A stretch of DNA of 59,887 bases from Alphaproteobacteria bacterium. Its GTDB lineage: Bacteria > Pseudomonadota > Alphaproteobacteria > GCA-2731375. The stretch is taken from the NCBI GenBank assembly GCA_016869175.1, contig VGEV01000003.1, positions 1-59,887 of the forward strand, read 5' to 3'. Every line of letters starts with the position of its first letter. The stretch's first letter is position 1. Shown piece by piece: positions 49,297 to 57,736 of this stretch. A program made the translations under genes and the position numbers. The notes under the pieces are model-generated. The model did no database searches. It had not been told where the DNA came from and saw only the letters and a program-made list of their open reading frames with translations.

Positions 49297-50271
49297 ATGA
49301 AGAAACGGGTGATGATCCAGATGCCGATCACCGCCGGCATCAAGTCGGTGTTCGATGCGCGGCCGGACATCGAATACGAGCGCTTCACCGAACTCTCCGA
49401 GGAGAATATCCGTCAGCATATCGGCAATTACGACGCCGCCATCCTGGGCGTGGTGCCGTTCAGCGCCCGCATCATCGAGGCCGCCAGCCGGCTGAAGATC
49501 GTCGCCCGCCATGGCGTCGGCTATGACAGCGTGGACGTGGCGGCGCTGACCAGGGTTGGCGTGCCGTTGGCTGTGGTCGGTATCGCCAATTCGGTGACGG
49601 TGGCCGAGCACTCGCTGTTCTTCATGCTGGCCTTAGCCAAGCGGGCGCGCGTCTACGATCGTGAGGTGCGCAAGGGCAACTGGAACATTCGCTTCGATCC
49701 CATCGCCTTCGATCTGGCCGGCCGCACGGTCTTGATCCTGGGCTTCGGGCGGATCGGCAGAAGGCTGGTCAAGCGCTGCGTCGCCATGGAAATGAACGTT
49801 CTGGTGCATGATCCCTATGTCATTCAGGATGCCATTCGCACCGCCGGCGCCACGCCGGTGGCGGATTGGCGCAAGCGCCTGCCGGAGGTCGACTTCGTCT
49901 CGGTCAATTGCCCGAAGACCAAGGAGACCGACGGCATGATCGGCCGGGCCGAGCTGGCGGCGATGAGGAAGACCGCCTTCGTCGTCAACACCGCGCGCGG
50001 CGGCATCGTGGACGAGGCGGCGCTCTACGACGCCTTGAAACGCAATGTCATCGCCGGCGCCGGGATCGACCCCTTCGTGGTCGAACCGGCCATGCCCGAT
50101 CTGCCGCTGTTCGAGCTCGACAACATCATCGTCAGCCCGCATTCGGCCGGGGTCACCGAGGAGAGCATGTTCCGCATGGGCACCGCCTCGGCGCAGAACG
50201 TCGTCGACTGCTTCGACGGCAAGCTCGACCCCGCCAATGTGATCAACCCGGAAGTGCTGACCAAGCGCTAG
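49297..50271 (+). CDS. D-isomer-specific 2-hydroxyacid dehydrogenase
   Basis: A 324-residue dehydrogenase of the PGDH/formate-dehydrogenase type. The substrate domain is at the N-terminus. The NAD-binding domain has GRTVLILGFGRIGRRLVKRC (about 144-163), and the catalytic residues are seen in NTARGGIVDEAAL (Arg), DPFVVEPAMPD (acidic) and SPHSAGVTEES (His). It reduces a 2-oxoacid or oxidises a D-2-hydroxyacid. It starts with ATG 49297 after GGGGGTGGGGA. It leads the operon with the crotonase and LLM genes (18 and 12 base gaps). Confidence 0.94.
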   Translation: MKKRVMIQMPITAGIKSVFDARPDIEYERFTELSEENIRQHIGNYDAAILGVVPFSARIIEAASRLKIVARHGVGYDSVDVAALTRVGVPLAVVGIANSVTVAEHSLFFMLALAKRARVYDREVRKGNWNIRFDPIAFDLAGRTVLILGFGRIGRRLVKRCVAMEMNVLVHDPYVIQDAIRTAGATPVADWRKRLPEVDFVSVNCPKTKETDGMIGRAELAAMRKTAFVVNTARGGIVDEAALYDALKRNVIAGAGIDPFVVEPAMPDLPLFELDNIIVSPHSAGVTEESMFRMGTASAQNVVDCFDGKLDPANVINPEVLTKR

Positions 50272-50289
50272 CGAAGAAGCGAGAGAACG

Positions 50290-51069
50290 ATGAGCGTCAG
50301 CTACAAGGATATCGGCGTCAGCGCCCAGGGCCATGTCGGCATCGTGGAAATCCGCCGCCCGCCGCACAATTTCTTCGACAACTCGTTGATCAACCAGATC
50401 GCCGACGCGTTCGAGGCGTTCGACCGCGACGACAACTGCCGGGCCAAGGTGCTGTGCGCCGAAGGCAAGTCGTTCTGCGCCGGCGCCGACTTCGCCAATC
50501 GGCCGGAGACCGGCAGCGCCACTTCGGAGACCGGCAAGCATCTCTACAAGGAAGCAACGCGCCTGTTCCGCTCGACCAAGCCCATCGTGGCGGCGGTGCA
50601 GGGGCCGGCGATCGGCGGCGGGCTTGGCCTCGCGGTGATGGCGGACTTCCGCGTGACCTGCCCGGAAGCCCGCTTCAGCGCCAATTTCAGCCGGCTGGCG
50701 TTCCATCCGGGCTTCGCACTGACCTTCACGCTGCCGCGTCTCGTCGGTCAGCAGAAGGCGGCGCTGTTGTTCTATACCGGCCGGCGCATCGACGGGGAGG
50801 AGGCGGTCAAGATCGGACTGGCCGACATGCTGGTGCCGATCGGCGAAGTGCGCCCGGCGGCGATCGGGCTGGCGGCCGAGATCGCGCAATCCGGGCCGCT
50901 CGCCGTCCGCTCGATGCGCGAGACCTTGCGCCGGGGCTTCGCGGATGCGGCCGAGGCGGCGACCGAGCGCGAACTGATGGAGCAGGAGTGGCAGCGCCGT
51001 ACCGAGGATTTCCGCGAGGGCGTGAAGGCGATGGACGAACGGCGCACGCCGCGCTTCGTCGGCCGCTGA
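50290..51069 (+). CDS. Enoyl-CoA hydratase/isomerase family (crotonase fold)
   Basis: A 259-residue crotonase-fold protein. The oxyanion-hole signatures are GKSFCAGADF (about 58-67) and PAIGGGLGLAVMADFRV (about 102-118), both intact. The two Glu residues that act as acid and base in hydratases are not seen: the usual 'QPEILLG' region is SANFSRLAF and the second region is KAALLFYTG. It is therefore probably not a classical hydratase but an isomerase, hydrolase or decarboxylase-type member. A C-terminal helix ends MDERRTPRFVGR, which is also typical. Gene order suggests a role with the adjacent 2-hydroxyacid dehydrogenase. Confidence 0.9.
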   Translation: MSVSYKDIGVSAQGHVGIVEIRRPPHNFFDNSLINQIADAFEAFDRDDNCRAKVLCAEGKSFCAGADFANRPETGSATSETGKHLYKEATRLFRSTKPIVAAVQGPAIGGGLGLAVMADFRVTCPEARFSANFSRLAFHPGFALTFTLPRLVGQQKAALLFYTGRRIDGEEAVKIGLADMLVPIGEVRPAAIGLAAEIAQSGPLAVRSMRETLRRGFADAAEAATERELMEQEWQRRTEDFREGVKAMDERRTPRFVGR

Positions 51070-51081
51070 GGGCTTGCCCCC

Positions 51082-51978
51082 ATGAAGCTCGGCTACATGC
51101 TGCCGCTGATCGATGTCGGCGGCGATCCGGCGGTGGTGCGCGAACTGGCGCAGACCGCGGAAGGGCTCGGCTACGATCACCTGGGCGCGCCGGATCACGT
51201 GCTGGGCGTCAATGCCGTCAGCCGGCCCAACTGGGGCGCCCGCAACACCTCGCGCGATCTGTTCCACGATCCCTTCGTGCTGTTTGGCTACTTGAGCGCC
51301 TGCACCACCCGCATCGGTTTCTCGACGCAAGTGCTGATCCTGCCGCAGCGGCAGGCCGCGCTGGTGGCGAAGCAGGCGGCTTGCGTCGACCTGCTGTCGG
51401 GCGGGCGTTTGCGTCTGGGCATCGGCGTCGGCTGGAACGAGGCCGAGTATGTCGCGCTCAACGAGAACTTCCGCAACCGCGGCCGCCGCTCCGAGGAACA
51501 GGTGGCGGTCATGCGCGAACTGTGGGCCGCTCCGCATGTCGATTTCCAGGGCGAATGGCACCGCATTCCCGACGCCGGCATCAATCCCCGGCCGGCGGCG
51601 GGCCGCATCCCGCTCTGGTATGGCGGGCACGAGGACGTGACGCTCAGGCGTATCGCCAAATGGGGCGATGGTTGGATCATGCTGGCGCACCCGCCGGGCG
51701 AGGCGGCGAGCGCCGCCCTCGACCGGCTGCACGACTACACGCGCCAGGCCGGACGCGATCCCGCGGAGGTCGGTTTCGAGGTCTGGGTCTCCATGGGCAT
51801 CGGCAACGAGGCCAACTGGCGCGCCGAGGCGGAGGCCTGGAAGCGGCTCGGCGTCACCCATCTCACGCTCAACAACTGGTTCGGCCGCTATCACCACCGC
51901 CGCATCTCGGAACGTTCGCTGAAGGCGCATTTGTCCAGCCTGGGCCGCTACCGCGCGGTCGTCGCCGACCTCTTGTAG
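51082..51978 (+). CDS. LLM-class flavin-dependent oxidoreductase
   Basis: A 298-residue luciferase-like (bacterial luciferase/F420) TIM-barrel protein. Visible are LVVREL-type N-terminal helices, GFSTQVLILPQRQAALVAKQAACVDLLSGGRLRLGIGVGWNEAEYVALNENF (about 74-125) and ADRIPLWYGGHEDVTLRRIAKWGDGWI. It is most similar to TIGR03619-type F420/FMN-dependent oxidoreductases. The exact cofactor is unclear; most alphaproteobacterial members use FMN. It starts 12 bases after the crotonase gene, so it is likely co-transcribed with it. Confidence 0.92.
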   Translation: MKLGYMLPLIDVGGDPAVVRELAQTAEGLGYDHLGAPDHVLGVNAVSRPNWGARNTSRDLFHDPFVLFGYLSACTTRIGFSTQVLILPQRQAALVAKQAACVDLLSGGRLRLGIGVGWNEAEYVALNENFRNRGRRSEEQVAVMRELWAAPHVDFQGEWHRIPDAGINPRPAAGRIPLWYGGHEDVTLRRIAKWGDGWIMLAHPPGEAASAALDRLHDYTRQAGRDPAEVGFEVWVSMGIGNEANWRAEAEAWKRLGVTHLTLNNWFGRYHHRRISERSLKAHLSSLGRYRAVVADLL

Positions 51979-52062
51979 CCAGCCCACCCGGTTCACCGGA
52001 AGTTGCTTGGACCGACGCCGGCGTCGGGCGGGACAGTAGCCTGGCGCAAAGAGGGCGGCGGA

Positions 52063-53454
52063 ATGCGGCGACTTCAGCGATGGCGTGCTGCGTGTCTGGG
52101 CGTGCTGCTGCTGTCTTGGTTGGCGCCGGCCGGGGCCACCGAACTGGCCGAGGACGAACTGGCTGATGCGGGTCTGGCGCTGATCTTCGCCGACGCCGAG
52201 ACCCGCGCGGCAGCCAGCAAGGACCTGGTCAGCCGCGGCAAACCGGACGTCGTGGCGCATTTCATCCTGGCCATGCGCTTCACGCAAGTCGAGGACGAGC
52301 GCTTTGGCGCGGCGCTGCGGGCGCTGACTGGGTATCGCGGTACCACCTGGTTCGATTGGATGCTGTGGCAGGAAAGTCGCCCGGACATTCGGCCGCATCC
52401 GAGCTTCGCCTCGATGCTGATCGCGCTGATGACGCGGATCGATCCGCGTTTCGAGGGTTTTCTTGCCCCCTTTCTGCATGAGCCCGGCCGGCAGCGGGTC
52501 CGGCTGGAAGAAGTGGTCTGGGGCGGCGTTCCGGTGGACGGCATCCCGCCGCTCGACCGGCCGAAGCGGATCGCCGCGGCCGAGGCCGGCTATCTCGCCG
52601 ACGACGATCTGGTGTTCGGCCTGGCGATTGCCGGCGATACGCGGGTCTATCCGCTGCGCATCATGGGCTGGCACGAAATGCTCAACGACGTGGTGGGCGG
52701 CCAACCGGTGTCGCTCGCCTATTGCACGCTCTGCGGCGCCGGCATCCTCTACGACACACGCCAGCCGGGCGACGCGGCGGCGATGGAGTTCTCCACCTCC
52801 GGGTTGCTCTACCGTTCCAACAAGCTGATGTACGACCGCAAGACGCGTTCGCTGTGGAACCAGTTCAGCGGCGAGCCGGTCTCTGGCCCGCTTGCCGATA
52901 GCGGCCTGCGCTTGCGCCAACTGCCGCTCACCATCGCCAGTTGGGCGGATTGGCGCACACGCCATCCGGGCACGACGGTGCTGTCGCTCGATACCGGGCA
53001 TCGACGCGACTACGGCTCCGGCGTCGTTTACCGCGATTATTTCGCCAGCCCAGGCCTGATGTTTCCGGCCGCCGTTGACGAGACGCGGCTGAAGCCCAAG
53101 GACCAGGTGTTCGTGATGAGCGAACCCGGTGCGTGGCGCGCCTGGCCGCTGTCAGCCTTCAACGACCCGCCGGTGCTGAACGATGCCATCGGCCAACGCG
53201 AAGTGGTGCTGATCGGCGAGGCGGCAACCCGCACGGTCCGGGCCTACGAACGTGCCGGCCAGCGTTTCGTCAAGGCCGACGGCGCCATGGCGCTGCGGGC
53301 GGGCGACGGCACAGGCTGGCGGATCGAGGAGGAGTTCCTGCAAGGCCCGGGCGGCCAGCGCCTGCCCAGGCTGCCCGGCCATGTGGCCTACTGGTTCGCC
53401 TGGGACAACTACTTTGGCGCCCAGGGCACGCTCTATCCCGACCCGCCTCGTTAG
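52063..53454 (+). CDS. DUF3179 domain-containing exported protein
   Basis: A 463-residue protein with a signal peptide (MRRLQRWRAACLGVLLLSWLAPAGA, about 1-25). The C-terminal two thirds is a DUF3179 domain: RVYPLRIMGWHEMLNDVVGGQPVSLAYCTLCGAGILYDTRQ and STSGLLYRSNKLMYDRKTRSLWNQFSGEPVSGP, then GTTVLSLDTGHRRDYGSG. CTLCG and the repeated aromatic positions are typical; the function is unknown. ATG 52063 is chosen because it begins the signal peptide with GAGGGCGGCGG upstream. The stop overlaps the convergent GMC gene by four bases. Confidence 0.92.
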   Translation: MRRLQRWRAACLGVLLLSWLAPAGATELAEDELADAGLALIFADAETRAAASKDLVSRGKPDVVAHFILAMRFTQVEDERFGAALRALTGYRGTTWFDWMLWQESRPDIRPHPSFASMLIALMTRIDPRFEGFLAPFLHEPGRQRVRLEEVVWGGVPVDGIPPLDRPKRIAAAEAGYLADDDLVFGLAIAGDTRVYPLRIMGWHEMLNDVVGGQPVSLAYCTLCGAGILYDTRQPGDAAAMEFSTSGLLYRSNKLMYDRKTRSLWNQFSGEPVSGPLADSGLRLRQLPLTIASWADWRTRHPGTTVLSLDTGHRRDYGSGVVYRDYFASPGLMFPAAVDETRLKPKDQVFVMSEPGAWRAWPLSAFNDPPVLNDAIGQREVVLIGEAATRTVRAYERAGQRFVKADGAMALRAGDGTGWRIEEEFLQGPGGQRLPRLPGHVAYWFAWDNYFGAQGTLYPDPPR

Positions 53455-55064
53455 GGTACCTTTCCCAAGATCAGGTCCGCCGCCTTCTCGGCGATCATCA
53501 GGGTCGAGGCGTTGGTATTGGCCGAGGGCATGTTGGGCATGATCGAGGCATCCACCACCCGCAAGCCTGCGATGCCCTTGACCCGCAACCGGTCGTCCAC
53601 CACCGCGGTCGGGTCGCTGTCGGGACCCATGCGGCAACTGCCCATGGGATGGAAGGCCGTCGAGCCATAGCGCATGGCGAAGTCGAGCAGTTGGTCATCG
53701 CTCTCGGCCTGCGCGCCCGGCAACTCCTCCCGCTCGAAAAACCCGGACAGCGCCGGCGAGGTCAGCAGGCGGCGGCACCAGCGCACGCCCGCCGCCGTGA
53801 CCTGGCGGTCGAGGGGGTGCGACAGGTAGTTGGGCTGTACTTGCGGTAGGTCGAACGGGTCGCGCGATCGCGCGCGCACCCAGCCGACGCTCTCCGGTCG
53901 CTCCTGGAACACCCCGCAGGTCATACCCGGGAAATCGTCCAGCACGCCGATCGCGCCGGCACGGAAGCTGGCGGGGGTGAAGACGAATTGCAGGTCGGGC
54001 GCGTCCAGCGCTTCGTTGGATTTCCAGAACACATGCACCAGCGAGGGACTGAGGCCGAGAATGCTCGGCCGGCCGATCGCCCAATTGAAGATCTCGAACA
54101 GCAGCCGCGGTCCGCGCGCCCGCTGGTTGATGGAATCGACCCCCCTGATACGCGCCACCATGCGCGCCGCGTAGTGGTCGCGCAGGTTCTCCCCCACCCC
54201 TGGCAGTTCGTGCCGCACCTCGACGCCGATCTCGCGCAAGAGCTTGGCCGGGCCGATGCCGGAAAGCTGCAACAGCTTGGGCGAGTTGAGCGTGCCGCCC
54301 GAGACAATCACCTCAGCCCTTGCCCGCACCTCGCGCTGGCCCGACAGGCTGCGGCCCGTGGCGTGCCGCACGCCGACCGCGCGCTTGCCGTCCAGCAGGA
54401 TGGCGGTCGCGTGCGCCTGGGTGCGCACCTCGATGGTGCCGCGTGCGAGGGCCGGCCGCAGGAAGGCCTTGGCCGAACTCTGCCGGCGGCCCCGGGCGAT
54501 GTTGCGCTGGAAATAGCCGACACCCGCCTGTTCGCCGCTGTTGTGGTCGGCGCAGCGCGGAATGCCCAGTTGCTGCGCGCCCGCGATGAAGGCCTCGCAG
54601 ACCGGGTGCAGCCAGTCGATGTCGGTGATGGGGGTGGGGCCGTCGCGGCCGCGCACCCGCTCCTCGCCGGCGCCGATGCGCGCCTCCGAGCGCTTGAAGT
54701 AGGGCAGCACATCGCTCCAGCCCCAGCCGCGGTTGCCGGCCTGCGCCCAGGCGTCGAAATCCATCGGCTGGCCGCGGTTATAGATCATGCCGTTAATCGA
54801 ACTGGAGCCGCCGAGCGTGCGCCCTTGCGGAAACGTCACCTGCCGGCCGGCCAGGCCGGGCCCGGCCTCGGTGGTGATCTGATAGGTGTAGGTCGGATTG
54901 TGGAACAGCTTGATGAAGCCGGCCGGCATGTCGATGTAGATCGAGCGGTCGGGTGGCCCGGCCTCAAGCAGGCAGACCGTCGTTCTGCCGTCGGCGCTCA
55001 GTCGGTTGGCCAACACGCAGCCAGCCGAACCGGCGCCGACGATGACGAAGTCGAACTCGTCCAT
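53451..55064 (-). CDS. GMC family oxidoreductase (choline dehydrogenase-like), second copy
   Basis: A 537-residue FAD-dependent GMC oxidoreductase. [21 protein letters not shown] (about 5-25) binds FAD, with [21 protein letters not shown] and GGTLNSPKLLQLSGIGPAKLL as the two GMC signatures. The active-site His is in TAFHPMGSCRMGPDSDP, and DASIMPNMPSANTNASTLMIAEKAA completes the FAD pocket. It is a paralogue, not a copy, of the enzyme at 13607-15259. The start, ATG 55064, precedes the FAD motif directly. It is divergent from the glutaredoxin-DinB gene by 67 bases. Confidence 0.94.
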   Translation of the reverse strand: MDEFDFVIVGAGSAGCVLANRLSADGRTTVCLLEAGPPDRSIYIDMPAGFIKLFHNPTYTYQITTEAGPGLAGRQVTFPQGRTLGGSSSINGMIYNRGQPMDFDAWAQAGNRGWGWSDVLPYFKRSEARIGAGEERVRGRDGPTPITDIDWLHPVCEAFIAGAQQLGIPRCADHNSGEQAGVGYFQRNIARGRRQSSAKAFLRPALARGTIEVRTQAHATAILLDGKRAVGVRHATGRSLSGQREVRARAEVIVSGGTLNSPKLLQLSGIGPAKLLREIGVEVRHELPGVGENLRDHYAARMVARIRGVDSINQRARGPRLLFEIFNWAIGRPSILGLSPSLVHVFWKSNEALDAPDLQFVFTPASFRAGAIGVLDDFPGMTCGVFQERPESVGWVRARSRDPFDLPQVQPNYLSHPLDRQVTAAGVRWCRRLLTSPALSGFFEREELPGAQAESDDQLLDFAMRYGSTAFHPMGSCRMGPDSDPTAVVDDRLRVKGIAGLRVVDASIMPNMPSANTNASTLMIAEKAADLILGKVP

Positions 55065-55131
55065 GGTGCCCCCCGAAGACGCTTTCGATGCCCAGCGATA
55101 CTACGCTAAGCTGGCGCCAGCGAGGGCGAGC

Positions 55132-55893
55132 ATGAGCGAACAGATCGCGGTCTTCTGGCAGCCGCACTGAACGAGCTGCCTGAGGGTCAAGGAATACCTC
55201 TCGGTCCGTGGGATCGGGTTCCGCTCGGTGAATGTGCTGGAGGATGCCGCCGGTCGCGAGGAACTGGCGGCGTTGGGCGCGCGTTCGGTTCCGGTGGTGG
55301 CACGCGACGGCCGCTTTGTGTTCGCGCAAATGTTGCAGGACGTGGTGGAATTTCTCGCGCTGCCCGACGATACCGGGCCGACGCTGAGCCCGGCGGAACT
55401 GGCGAGCCGGTTCGATGCCATCTTGGCGGTCGCGGTGCGGTTGTCGGGCCAGATGCCCGACCGGTTTCTCGAGAACCAGTTGCCGAACCGGCCGCGTTCG
55501 TGGCGGGTGCTGCTGCACCACGTCTTCCAGATCGCCGACAGTTTCCTCGACTGCCGAGCGATGGATCGCCCGTTGCGCTACGAGGACCTGGTGGCGCCGC
55601 CGCCGGAGGAGATGCGCAGCGCCGCTGCCATCGCTGTCCATGGGGCGGCGGTGCGGCAGCGTTTCGCGGCGTGGTGGGCGGGGGCCGCCGCCGCCGACTT
55701 CGGCCGGCGGGTCGAGGGGTATTTCGGCCATACCAGCTTGCACGAAATGCTGGAACGCACGGTCTGGCACGCAACCCAGCATGTGCGGCAGGTGGACACG
55801 CTGTTGCGCCAGGTGGGGGTGGCGCCGGCCGCGGCGTTGACGCCCGCGCTGCTGGCGGGCCTGCCGTTGCCGCAGAAGGTGTGGGACGAATGA
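55132..55893 (+). CDS. Glutaredoxin-like/DinB-domain fusion with in-frame UGA, candidate selenoprotein
   Basis: A 253-residue protein if the TGA at codon 13 is read as an amino acid. Codons 1-80 form a glutaredoxin-like thioredoxin fold: IAVFWQPH, TGA, TSCLRVKEYLSVRGIGFRSVNV, then ALGARSVPVVARDG (cis-Pro) and FAQMLQDVVEFL. The TGA falls exactly at the first Cys of CxxC, with the second Cys kept (codon 16), so the product would have U-T-S-C. Residues about 95-250 are DinB/maleylpyruvate-isomerase-like, with LHHVF and TVWHATQHVRQ His metal ligands. Same-architecture relatives, as remembered, have Cys at this place. A plausible SECIS hairpin follows. Starts downstream (GTG 55228) would lose the redox half. 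The alternative is a nonsense mutation; sel genes are not in the window. The next gene follows after 10 bases. Confidence 0.75.
55168..55170 (+). other. Putative selenocysteine UGA codon
   Basis: TGA in frame at codon 13. The context is QPH-TGA-TSC, so it replaces the first, nucleophilic Cys of a glutaredoxin-type CxxC. Sequence on both sides of it aligns continuously with the glutaredoxin fold. Confidence 0.7.
55179..55204 (+). promoter_or_regulatory. Putative bacterial SECIS hairpin
   Basis: Stem GAGG (55182-55185) with CCTC (55197-55200), extended across a small internal loop by CC (55179-55180) and GG (55203-55204). The apical loop (55186-55196, 11 bases) begins with G, as bacterial SECIS loops typically require, and starts 15 bases after the TGA, close to the expected spacing. 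The stem is short and alternative pairings exist, so this is suggestive only. Confidence 0.5.
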
Positions 55894-55903
55894 GCGGGCG
55901 GGC

Positions 55904-56656
55904 ATGAGCGCCGCCCCGATCTTCGCGGGCGGCGGCTATCGCTACGTTCCAGGGGTCTTCCAGTATTCGGGCGGCGTCGCGGCCGAGCCGGGCTTCGCCA
56001 TCCGACGGGTGCGTTTCCGGCGGCTAGTGCCGATGGCCCAGGGCTTCGGCGTCGTCGCCGCGCAGCTTGCCGCCGCCGGCCGGCCGACAACCGCGTTTTG
56101 CGCCTGCGAGCTGCGCTCGCCCGCGCAGTTCAGCGAAGCCGGCTTCCGCGCCTTCAACGAGCACTACGTCAAGACGCTGGCCGAATGGGGCCTCTACGAC
56201 GGCAAGCTCAATCCGGTGGCGCGCAGCAATGTCTGCCCGGAAGCGGGCGCGCCGAGCGAACCCTGCTTCCACGCCTTCTGTTTCACCGTCGTCCAGCCCA
56301 ATTCGCCCGCCTCCTTCGTCGTCGCGGGCAGCGGCGAGGCGCCGGAGGGCAAGGAAAACTATCGTGACCATATCGTTTGCCGGGGCGATCTCAGCCCGGC
56401 TGGCCTGCGCCAGAAGGCGCGGTTCGTGCTGGGCGAGATGGAACGGCGGATGGCGGCGCTGGGCTTCGCCTGGGCCGACTGCACGGGCACGCAGGCCTAC
56501 ACGGTGCACGACCTGCATCCCTTCCTAGCCAACGAGATCGTGGCGCGCGGCGCGGCGGCGCAGGGCCTGACCTGGCACTATTGCCGCCCGCCGGTGGTCG
56601 ACCTCGAGTTCGAGATGGACTGCCGCGGCGTCGCGCGCGAGGACGTGCTGGCTTAG
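55904..56656 (+). CDS. CnbZ-like (2-amino-5-chloromuconate deaminase family) protein
   Basis: A 250-residue protein similar in layout to the CnbZ family of RidA-related deaminases. Visible family traits are FAGGGYRYVPGVFQYSGGVAA at the start, AFCACELRSPAQFSEAGFRAFNEHYVKTLAEWG (about 63-95), NPVARSNVCPEAG, FHAFCFTV, SFVVAGSGEAPEGKENYRD and TGTQAYTVHDLHPF, ending LEFEMDCRGV. The named enzyme removes ammonia from a 2-aminomuconate ring-cleavage product in chloronitrobenzene breakdown; whether this member does so is unknown. It lies 10 bases after the glutaredoxin-DinB gene and is likely co-transcribed with it. Recognition is from memory of the family. Confidence 0.75.
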   Translation: MSAAPIFAGGGYRYVPGVFQYSGGVAAEPGFAIRRVRFRRLVPMAQGFGVVAAQLAAAGRPTTAFCACELRSPAQFSEAGFRAFNEHYVKTLAEWGLYDGKLNPVARSNVCPEAGAPSEPCFHAFCFTVVQPNSPASFVVAGSGEAPEGKENYRDHIVCRGDLSPAGLRQKARFVLGEMERRMAALGFAWADCTGTQAYTVHDLHPFLANEIVARGAAAQGLTWHYCRPPVVDLEFEMDCRGVAREDVLA

Positions 56657-56665
56657 GCGGGTCCG

Positions 56666-57592
56666 CTACTGGTGCGAGAACATCGGCTTGCCGGGCGCCG
56701 GCATGTCGGCCAGCAGCACCGTGCCCGTATCGGATTCGGTGATGAAGAGCTGCTTGTTGGCGGGCCCGCCATAGGCGAGGTTGGTGATCATCCGCCCCGT
56801 GCAGGAGACCACGCGGGCAAGCGGCAGCCCATGCGGGTCGAACAGCCAGACGGCGCCGCCGCCGGCATGCGCCACGGCCAGGTTGCCCTCGGCGTCGAGC
56901 GCCATGCCATCCGGCCCCAGCCCGCCCATGAGGTAGGCGAACACGCCCACCTTGACCGCCTCGCCATCCAGGAACGGCACCCGCCAGACCGCGTTCAGCA
57001 GCGTCACCGCCAGGTAGAGGATGCCTTCGTTCAGGTTCATGACCAGGCCATTGGGGCTGGGGATCTTGTCCATGACCATTTCCAGCTTGCCCGTGGCGGA
57101 ATAGCGCATGAGCCGGCCGGCATGGTCCTGCAGCCCGGTCAACTGACCCTGGTCGGAGAAGTAGCAGTCGCCGTTGGCGGCGAAAAACAGATCGTTGACA
57201 CCCTTGTAGCCATGGATCAGGTCGCGGCCGAGAAACGGCGTGACCTTGCCGTTCACCGGATCGACCTGCACTAGGCCGTTCTGCTGGTCGGTAACGATCA
57301 GCCGCCCGTCCTTGTGAACCTTCAGGCCGTTCGGCTCGCCGTCATACTCGCAGACCAACTGCCACTCGGCCCTGGGCGTCAGGCGGAAGATGCGGCCATA
57401 GGGGATGTCGGTGACGTAGAGATTGCCGCTGCGGTCGAACGCCGGGCCTTCCAGGAATGAACCGATCTTGGCCGGCTTCTGGAGCACCCGGCCGAGCCGC
57501 TCCACCCAGCGCGAGGGCTTGCCGTCCCGGCGCAGCTCGTCGGGCAGTTTGGCGAAGACGCGGGTCTGGATTTCCGGTGCCACCGGCAACAT
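56666..57592 (-). CDS. SMP-30/gluconolactonase/LRE family protein
   Basis: A 308-residue beta-propeller. LEGPAFDRSGNLYVTDIPYGRIFRLTPRAEW (about 49-79), CEYDGEPNGLKVHKDGRLIVTDQQNG, KGVNDLFFAANGDCYFSDQG, IPSPNGLVMN and GPDGMALDAEGNLAVAHAGGG contain the Glu, Asn and Asp residues that bind the single divalent metal in SMP-30 lactonases. It probably hydrolyses a lactone. ATG 57592 lies after GGGGGGAAGGC. It is convergent with the CnbZ-like gene, the two stops 9 bases apart. Confidence 0.92.
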   Translation of the reverse strand: MLPVAPEIQTRVFAKLPDELRRDGKPSRWVERLGRVLQKPAKIGSFLEGPAFDRSGNLYVTDIPYGRIFRLTPRAEWQLVCEYDGEPNGLKVHKDGRLIVTDQQNGLVQVDPVNGKVTPFLGRDLIHGYKGVNDLFFAANGDCYFSDQGQLTGLQDHAGRLMRYSATGKLEMVMDKIPSPNGLVMNLNEGILYLAVTLLNAVWRVPFLDGEAVKVGVFAYLMGGLGPDGMALDAEGNLAVAHAGGGAVWLFDPHGLPLARVVSCTGRMITNLAYGGPANKQLFITESDTGTVLLADMPAPGKPMFSHQ

Positions 57593-57736
57593 GCCTTCCC
57601 CCCATAGGATTTGCTTGGCCCGGCACGCTAGGCGGCGGTTCCGGCGGGCGTCAATCGGGCAGCGCGACAGGCAGCCTTGCGCGGCCGCGCGCAACCCGCG
57701 ACTGTTAGCCCCACCGACCAGGCAAGGGGACCCGGA

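Noticed and set aside
49633..53001. Long minus-strand open frame over the dehydrogenase, crotonase, LLM and DUF3179 genes
   Set aside because: It opposes four genes with clear motifs and has biased composition.
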